Of a stretch of 64,000 nt of DNA, positions 59,432 through 64,000 are shown piece after piece. The stretch lies in the NCBI GenBank assembly GCA_001314715.1, contig LJSV01000009.1:40252-104251 (forward strand). The letters are read 5' to 3'. Position numbers and translations under genes: made by a program. The notes beneath the pieces are model-generated. The model ran no database searches, was not told the origin of the DNA, and saw nothing but the letters and a program-made list of their open reading frames with translations. Origin of the DNA: Rhodobacteraceae bacterium HLUCCA12 (GTDB lineage Bacteria; Pseudomonadota; Alphaproteobacteria; Rhodobacterales; Rhodobacteraceae). Every line of letters begins with the position of its first letter. Position 1 is the stretch's first letter.

Positions 59432-60400
59432 TCAGGTGTCGGTGGCGAACTGGGTGCCACCCTTCTCGCCGTCGCCCTTGGACCAGTCGCGCTTGACGCC
59501 CAGGCGCTTGACCGTGACCGCCGCCACGAAGACCGAGGACCAGGTGCCGACAACAACGCCCCAGATCATCGCGAACACGAATCCGCGAATCACGTCGCCG
59601 CCCAGCACGAACAGCGATCCCAGTGCCAGAAGCGTGGTCAACGATGTCAGGATCGTGCGCGACAGCGTTTCGTTGAGCGACAGGTTCATGACATCGTTGA
59701 GTTCGCGTTTCTTGTACTTGATCAGGTTTTCGCGCATGCGGTCGAACACGACGACCGTATCGTTGATGGAATACCCCACGATCGTCAGCAGCGCTGCGAT
59801 GATCGGCAGATCGAAACGGATCTGCAAGACCGAGAACAGCCCGATCGTCAGGACCACGTCATGGACCAGCGCGGTCAGTGCGCCGATGCCGAACTGCCAT
59901 TCGAAGCGAAGCCAGATATAGAACAGGATCGCCGCCAGCGCCGCGGCGACAGCCAGAAGCGCCGATTGAACCAGCTCGCCCGAGACCTTGGGTCCGACCG
60001 ATTCGACCGAGGTGAATTCGAGCGACGGATCATAGTCCTGAAGTGCCTGTTCCACCTCGTCCAGAACCGAGGGCGCGATCGACTCACCATCTTCGGGCGC
60101 CTGAATTCGGATCAGCGCCACGTTCTCGTCGGGGCCATAGGTTGGGTCGAACACCTCGGAAATGGCGACATCGCCCAGCCCCAGCGGCGTGATCGCGTCG
60201 CGATAGGCGCCGATGTCGACGGGTTCGGTGGCTTCGGTTCTGACCGAGGTTCCGCCCCGGAAATCGATCCCGAAATTCAGCCCCATGGTCAGGAACGCGA
60301 CGATGGAAAGCACCACCAGAACCGCCGAGAATCCGGCCGTGATGCGCCAGCTTCCGAGGAAGTTGAAATGGGTCTCGTCGGGAACAAGCTTCAGACGCAT
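59432..60400 (-). CDS. secF: Protein translocase subunit SecF
   Basis: A 322-aa six-helix membrane protein. It starts MRLKLVPDETHFNFLGSWR and contains the family's LNFGIDFRGGTSVRTEATEP, VGYSINDTVVVFDRMREN and SLTTLLALGSLFVLGGDVI. With SecD it uses the proton gradient to pull proteins through SecYEG. It is 10 bp after secD. Confidence 0.96.
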   Translation of the reverse strand: MRLKLVPDETHFNFLGSWRITAGFSAVLVVLSIVAFLTMGLNFGIDFRGGTSVRTEATEPVDIGAYRDAITPLGLGDVAISEVFDPTYGPDENVALIRIQAPEDGESIAPSVLDEVEQALQDYDPSLEFTSVESVGPKVSGELVQSALLAVAAALAAILFYIWLRFEWQFGIGALTALVHDVVLTIGLFSVLQIRFDLPIIAALLTIVGYSINDTVVVFDRMRENLIKYKKRELNDVMNLSLNETLSRTILTSLTTLLALGSLFVLGGDVIRGFVFAMIWGVVVGTWSSVFVAAVTVKRLGVKRDWSKGDGEKGGTQFATDT

Positions 60401-60410
60401 CCTACGCTCC

Positions 60411-62075
60411 TCAGATCGCGATGGTTTTGGGGCGGCGGCGTTCGAACCAGAACACGACCATCAGTCGGGTGACCAACAGCGCCGTGAAGACCGAGGTGAT
60501 GATCCCCAGACCAAGTGTGACGGCAAAGCCCCGCACCGGCCCCGACCCCAACGCGAACAGGATCGCGGCGGTGATGAAAGTGGTGATATTGGCGTCCAGA
60601 ATGGCCGAAAGCGCCTTTTGATAACCCAGTTCAATCGCGCGCGCCGCGCCGCGCGCGGTTTTCATCTCTTCGCGGATGCGTTCGAACACAAGGACATTGG
60701 CATCGACAGCCATGCCGATGGTCAGCACGATCCCGGCGATCCCCGGAAGTGTTAGCGTGGCACCGATCAGCGACAGCAGCGCGAAGATCATCGCGATGTT
60801 CAGCGCCAGCGCGATATTGGCGATGATCCCGAAGAATCCGTAACTGACGATCATGAAGATCAGGACTGCGGCCATGGCCACGAGCGCGGCGATCGAGCCT
60901 GCGTCGATGCTGTCCTGGCCGAGTTCGGGGCCGATCGTGCGCTCTTCCAGAAAGGTCATCTCGGCGGGCAGGGCGCCCGCGCGCAGCAGAACCGCCAGTT
61001 GCGTGCTTTCCTCGACCGTGAAGCGGCCGGTGATGATGCCCGATCCGCCGGGGATATGGCTTTGGATGACCGGGGCCGAGATCACCTCGCCGTCAAGGAC
61101 GATGGCGAACGGGTTGCCGATATTCTCGGCGGTGTAGATGCCGAAGGCGCGACCGCCCGCCGGATTGAAACGAAAGCTGACGGCGGGGCGGCCGTTCTGG
61201 TCGAAATCGGGCTGGGCGTCGACCAGTTGCTCGCCGCTGACAACAGGCGATTGTTCGAGAAGGTAGAACACGCCCTCTTCATCCATTGACGGATGCAAAA
61301 GTTCGCCCGGCCCCGGCACGGTGTCTTCGTCCGACGTCTGGCGCACCACCGGGTGAAAGGTCAGCCGCGCGGTCGTGCCGATCAGCTCTTTCAACTCGCC
61401 CGCCGATCCGATGCCGGGCACCTGGATCAGGATGCGGTCGGTGCCCTGTCGCATGATCGTCGGCTCTCGGGTGCCGACCTCGTCGACGCGGCGGCGGATG
61501 ATTTCCAGTGACTGGCGCATGGTGCGGTCGTCGGTGGCGGCGCGTTCGGCCTCGGACAGGGTGACGACGATCTCGTCGCCGTCGCGGCGGACTTCCAGAT
61601 CACTGGCACCGATCCCTGTCAGGGACTGCATCGGACGGGCGAGTTCGCTGACCACCGAAACCGCGTGGTCGATCCCGTCCGGTTCGGAGACCGCGACCCG
61701 CAGAACCGCCGGATCGTCGGATGGCATGCGCCGGACATTGCCGACGATGCTGCGCTCGTCGCGCAAGGTGTCGCGCACCTCGGGCCAAAGCCCGTCGACG
61801 CGATCCTCGTAAACATCGGTGACATGCACCTCGGCCAGCAGATGCGCGCCTCCGCGCAGATCCAGCCCCAGATTGACCAGCTCTGATGGTGCCCAGTCCG
61901 GCCACAGCGCCCGGTCGGCGCGCAAGGCCTCGGTATCCTGCCCCTGTTCCATCAGGGCGACCGCGTCGTTGTGACGCTCAACCCGGTCATAGAACAGGTT
62001 GGGCATCGAAAACGAGACCCCGCCAAGGCAGATCAGCACGATCAGCAGGCGCTTCCAGAGTGAGATTTGCAGCAT
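60411..62075 (-). CDS. secD: Protein translocase subunit SecD
   Basis: A 554-aa protein with one N-terminal helix (LWKRLLIVLICLGGVSFSM), a large periplasmic domain (GLDLRGGAHLLAEVHVTDV through the conserved DEDTVPG region) and five C-terminal helices (FGIIANIALALNIAMIFALL; NVLVFERIREE). I chose ATG 62075 over a preceding TTG. It pairs with secF. Confidence 0.96.
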   Translation of the reverse strand: MLQISLWKRLLIVLICLGGVSFSMPNLFYDRVERHNDAVALMEQGQDTEALRADRALWPDWAPSELVNLGLDLRGGAHLLAEVHVTDVYEDRVDGLWPEVRDTLRDERSIVGNVRRMPSDDPAVLRVAVSEPDGIDHAVSVVSELARPMQSLTGIGASDLEVRRDGDEIVVTLSEAERAATDDRTMRQSLEIIRRRVDEVGTREPTIMRQGTDRILIQVPGIGSAGELKELIGTTARLTFHPVVRQTSDEDTVPGPGELLHPSMDEEGVFYLLEQSPVVSGEQLVDAQPDFDQNGRPAVSFRFNPAGGRAFGIYTAENIGNPFAIVLDGEVISAPVIQSHIPGGSGIITGRFTVEESTQLAVLLRAGALPAEMTFLEERTIGPELGQDSIDAGSIAALVAMAAVLIFMIVSYGFFGIIANIALALNIAMIFALLSLIGATLTLPGIAGIVLTIGMAVDANVLVFERIREEMKTARGAARAIELGYQKALSAILDANITTFITAAILFALGSGPVRGFAVTLGLGIITSVFTALLVTRLMVVFWFERRRPKTIAI

Positions 62076-62133
62076 CAAACAGCCTTGCGTTCAGAGCGGG
62101 CGAAAAAGCGCAGGGAAGCGTCGGCGCGACCGA

Positions 62134-62463
62134 TTATTCCTTGTCCTTGGCCGGTTCGGTCTTGGACATGACGGTCGTGATGGTCTGGCGCACGATCCGA
62201 ACCTTGACGCCCTCGGCGATCTCGACCTCGATCTCGCCGTCTTCCTTGACCTTCGAGACCTTGCCGATGATTCCACCGGCGGTGATCACCTGATCGCCGC
62301 GCCGCAGGGCTTCGACCATGGCGCGATGTTCCTTCATCTTCTTTTGCTGCGGGCGGATCAGCAGCAGCCACATGATCGCGAAGATCAGGATGAAGGGGAT
62401 CATCGTTTGCAGGATGCTGGTCGCGTCACCGGCGCTTTGGGCATAGGCAGGAGAGATGAACAT
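62134..62463 (-). CDS. yajC: Preprotein translocase subunit YajC
   Basis: A 109-aa protein with one N-terminal helix (MIPFILIFAIMWLLLIRPQQ) and a short cytoplasmic beta domain (GDQVITAGGIIGKVSKV). It associates with SecDF. It starts the yajC-secD-secF run, 58 bp before secD. Confidence 0.95.
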   Translation of the reverse strand: MFISPAYAQSAGDATSILQTMIPFILIFAIMWLLLIRPQQKKMKEHRAMVEALRRGDQVITAGGIIGKVSKVKEDGEIEVEIAEGVKVRIVRQTITTVMSKTEPAKDKE

Positions 62464-62628
62464 TCAGGTCCTCGTTCAGCGTTGCGGGCCGGGGCGACTG
62501 CCTTGGCCGGGTTGGCGCGCACCCTATAGCCGGGCACGGGCGAGTTCAAGCGCGTCCGGGCCCGGTTGCGCAGGTTGCCGCAACGGGATCGAAAGGGCTT
62601 TGGCGCCCTGCCGGCACGGCCGCCGGTA

Positions 62629-63804
62629 TCAGCGCAACGCGGACAGCCGGTGCATCAGCGTGGCGATCTGGTCGGTGTCGGCATTGGCAAAGGCGATGCG
62701 CATCTCGCCGGTGCCGGCGCCATCGCCCTCGGGGCGGAACATCGTGCCCGGCAGCATCAGCACCCCGGCCTCGCGCAAAAGCCGTCGCGCCACGTCGGGC
62801 GCGGCCGCGTCAAAGGGGTGGCGGACATAGGCGAAATAGGCGCCGCATCCCATCACCTGCCAGTCCGTCAGAACGGCGAACCCGTCCAGCATCGCCTGCC
62901 GCCGGCGCAGGATTTCCGCGCGCTCGCCGGCCAGCCAGTCGTCCAGATGGTTCAACCCCCAAAGCGCCGCCACCTGGCCCGGCCCCGGCGGGCAGATCGC
63001 CACCGTGTCCAGAAACTTCTCGACCTCGGCCAGATGCCGGGGGGCAGCGGCAATCGCGCCGGTGCGATGCCCGGTCAGGCGATAGGCTTTTGAAAACGAA
63101 TAGAGATGGATCAGAACCGATTCCCAGCCGGGGTCAGTGAACAGCGAATGCGGCGCCCCGTCGCCAGTGTGAAAATCGCGATAGGTCTCGTCCAGTACCA
63201 GTGCCAGGCCATGGCGCGCGGCCAGATCGGCAAAGCGGCGCAACAGATCGGGCGGATATTCCACCCCGCCGGGATTGTTGGGCGTCACCAGCACGATCGC
63301 CCGGCTGCGCGAGGTGATCAGCGCCGCGCAATTGTCGGGATCGGGCAGCAAATCCGGCCCGCAGGCCAGCGGCACGACCTTGATCCCCTGCATGCGCAGC
63401 CACATCCGTTGGTTGAAATACCATGGCTTGGGCAGGATCACCTCGTCGCCCGGCGCGGCCAAGGCGGCGATACTGGCACAAAACGCCTGATTGCAGCCTG
63501 CCGTGATGGCGACCTGATCTGGCAGGACCGTGCCGCCATAGATCGTGCTCATGCGCCGTGCCAGCGCCGCGCGCAGTTCGGGCAGGCCCAGAACCGGGCC
63601 GTAAAGATGGATTGCCGGATTGTCCGCGATCGACTGCGCCAGAGCGGTGCGCAAGGCTTGCGGCGGCGGGTCGATCGGGGCGGCCTGCGACAGATTGAGC
63701 AGCGCCACGCCCTCGGGCAGGGGCGTTTCTGCCAGCCATCGGCGCGCGACCATCACGGGCGGTGCGCTGGTCGCGGCAAGCGCGGGATTGAGCGGCAGAG
63801 GCAT
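62629..63804 (-). CDS. PLP-dependent class I/II aminotransferase
   Basis: A 391-aa fold-type I aminotransferase. The substrate/cofactor regions are LNLSQAAPIDPPPQ, ITAGCNQAFCASIAALAAPG, the VTPNNPGGVEYPPDLL loop, LVLDETYRDF and the PLP-lysine motif YSFSKAYRLTGHRTG. It is related to aspartate/aromatic-type enzymes; the donor is unknown. I chose ATG 63804 with CAGGAT upstream. Divergent from rsmB; 165 bp upstream of yajC on the same strand. Confidence 0.85.
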   Translation of the reverse strand: MPLPLNPALAATSAPPVMVARRWLAETPLPEGVALLNLSQAAPIDPPPQALRTALAQSIADNPAIHLYGPVLGLPELRAALARRMSTIYGGTVLPDQVAITAGCNQAFCASIAALAAPGDEVILPKPWYFNQRMWLRMQGIKVVPLACGPDLLPDPDNCAALITSRSRAIVLVTPNNPGGVEYPPDLLRRFADLAARHGLALVLDETYRDFHTGDGAPHSLFTDPGWESVLIHLYSFSKAYRLTGHRTGAIAAAPRHLAEVEKFLDTVAICPPGPGQVAALWGLNHLDDWLAGERAEILRRRQAMLDGFAVLTDWQVMGCGAYFAYVRHPFDAAAPDVARRLLREAGVLMLPGTMFRPEGDGAGTGEMRIAFANADTDQIATLMHRLSALR

Positions 63805-63906
63805 CGACGCATCCTGATTGCGGTTCCGCGCAGCCTGCCGCAAACCGGCGGGCTTGCCAAGCGGCGCGTGCTGGCGCAAGGAACGGGTCAGCAAAGTGAG
63901 GCCCGC

Positions 63907-64000
63907 ATGACACCCGCCGCCCGCCAGGCCGCCGCCATCGCCATTCTGGATCGCTACCTGTCCGGCCAGGCGGCCGAACAGGCGCTGACGCAATGGGCGC
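63907..64000 (+). CDS. rsmB: 16S rRNA (cytosine(967)-C(5))-methyltransferase RsmB, truncated by window edge
   Basis: Only the first 31 codons are visible: TPAARQAAAIAILDRYLSGQ followed by AAEQALTQWA, matching the N-terminal NusB-like start of rhodobacterial RsmB. GTGAGG precedes ATG 63907. The catalytic domain lies outside the window. Confidence 0.7.
   Translation, partial: MTPAARQAAAIAILDRYLSGQAAEQALTQWA

Noticed and set aside
1..64000. CRISPR arrays, tRNA/rRNA genes, prophage or transposase genes
   Set aside because: No regularly spaced direct repeats, cloverleaf-type sequences or integrase/transposase motifs were noticed on either strand.

Overview
The window reads as a chromosomal segment of a GC-rich alphaproteobacterium of the Rhodobacteraceae (Roseobacter/Rhodobacter group). 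The evidence is inference from gene content and style: strong GC bias at third codon positions, a Rhodobacterales-type mot/fli cluster, malyl-CoA lyase Mcl1, DUF1244, DUF1638, DUF6468 and Mth938-like proteins, a RutR-type pyrimidine regulator pair, and GC-rich intergenic repeats. No rRNA, tRNA, CRISPR array, prophage or insertion sequence was seen. Genes are dense, with many 1-4 bp stop/start overlaps. Both window edges cut genes: a kinase-like protein on the left and rsmB on the right.

Left third (1-19900). On the minus strand, 7235-591 is a probable gamma-butyrobetaine/L-carnitine catabolic block: a BKACE enzyme, a carnitine dehydrogenase fused to a thioesterase, an acyl-CoA dehydrogenase, an ADP-forming acyl-CoA ligase and a CaiD-like hydratase. 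A GlxA/CdhR-type AraC regulator is divergent to it. The block is interrupted by a structured repeat element with 31-bp perfect inverted arms. Then come tyrS and anmK. After them lies a pyrimidine/hydantoin module: two overlapping RutR-like TetR genes facing an amidohydrolase (PydC type), a small exported protein, a dihydropyrimidinase/hydantoinase and a four-gene ABC importer. A RutR-box-like palindrome lies at the divergent control region and a strong terminator at the end.

Middle (19900-44900). kpsC, a wza/kpsD-like exporter and kpsS make a small capsule island. A divergent flagellar cluster follows: fliL, a DUF6468 gene, motE, motA and an 847-aa periplasmic helical-repeat protein to the left; fliF, fliH, fliN and fliP to the right. 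A CtrA-like site lies between them. Next are a hybrid PAS histidine kinase with an OmpR-type regulator, an SH3 protein, a D-2-hydroxyacid dehydrogenase, a long-tailed DEAD-box helicase and mcl1. Divergent from mcl1 is dgcN-dgcA-D-amino-acid transaminase, a D-amino-acid catabolic set preceded by a clear inverted-repeat operator candidate.

Right third (44900-64000). This part is mostly housekeeping: a cysteine synthase, a large MscS-type channel, an AlaX-type tRNA-editing protein, rpmI-rplT, a geranylgeranyl-reductase-family flavoprotein, pyruvate kinase, an AI-2E-family permease, the cytochrome c maturation genes ccmABCDG, and yajC-secD-secF, ending with an aminotransferase and the start of rsmB. 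The least-described items are the dispersed repeat family (about seven copies), the long inverted-repeat element, the tandem RutR paralogues, the D-amino-acid cluster with its operator, and the large motA-linked periplasmic protein.
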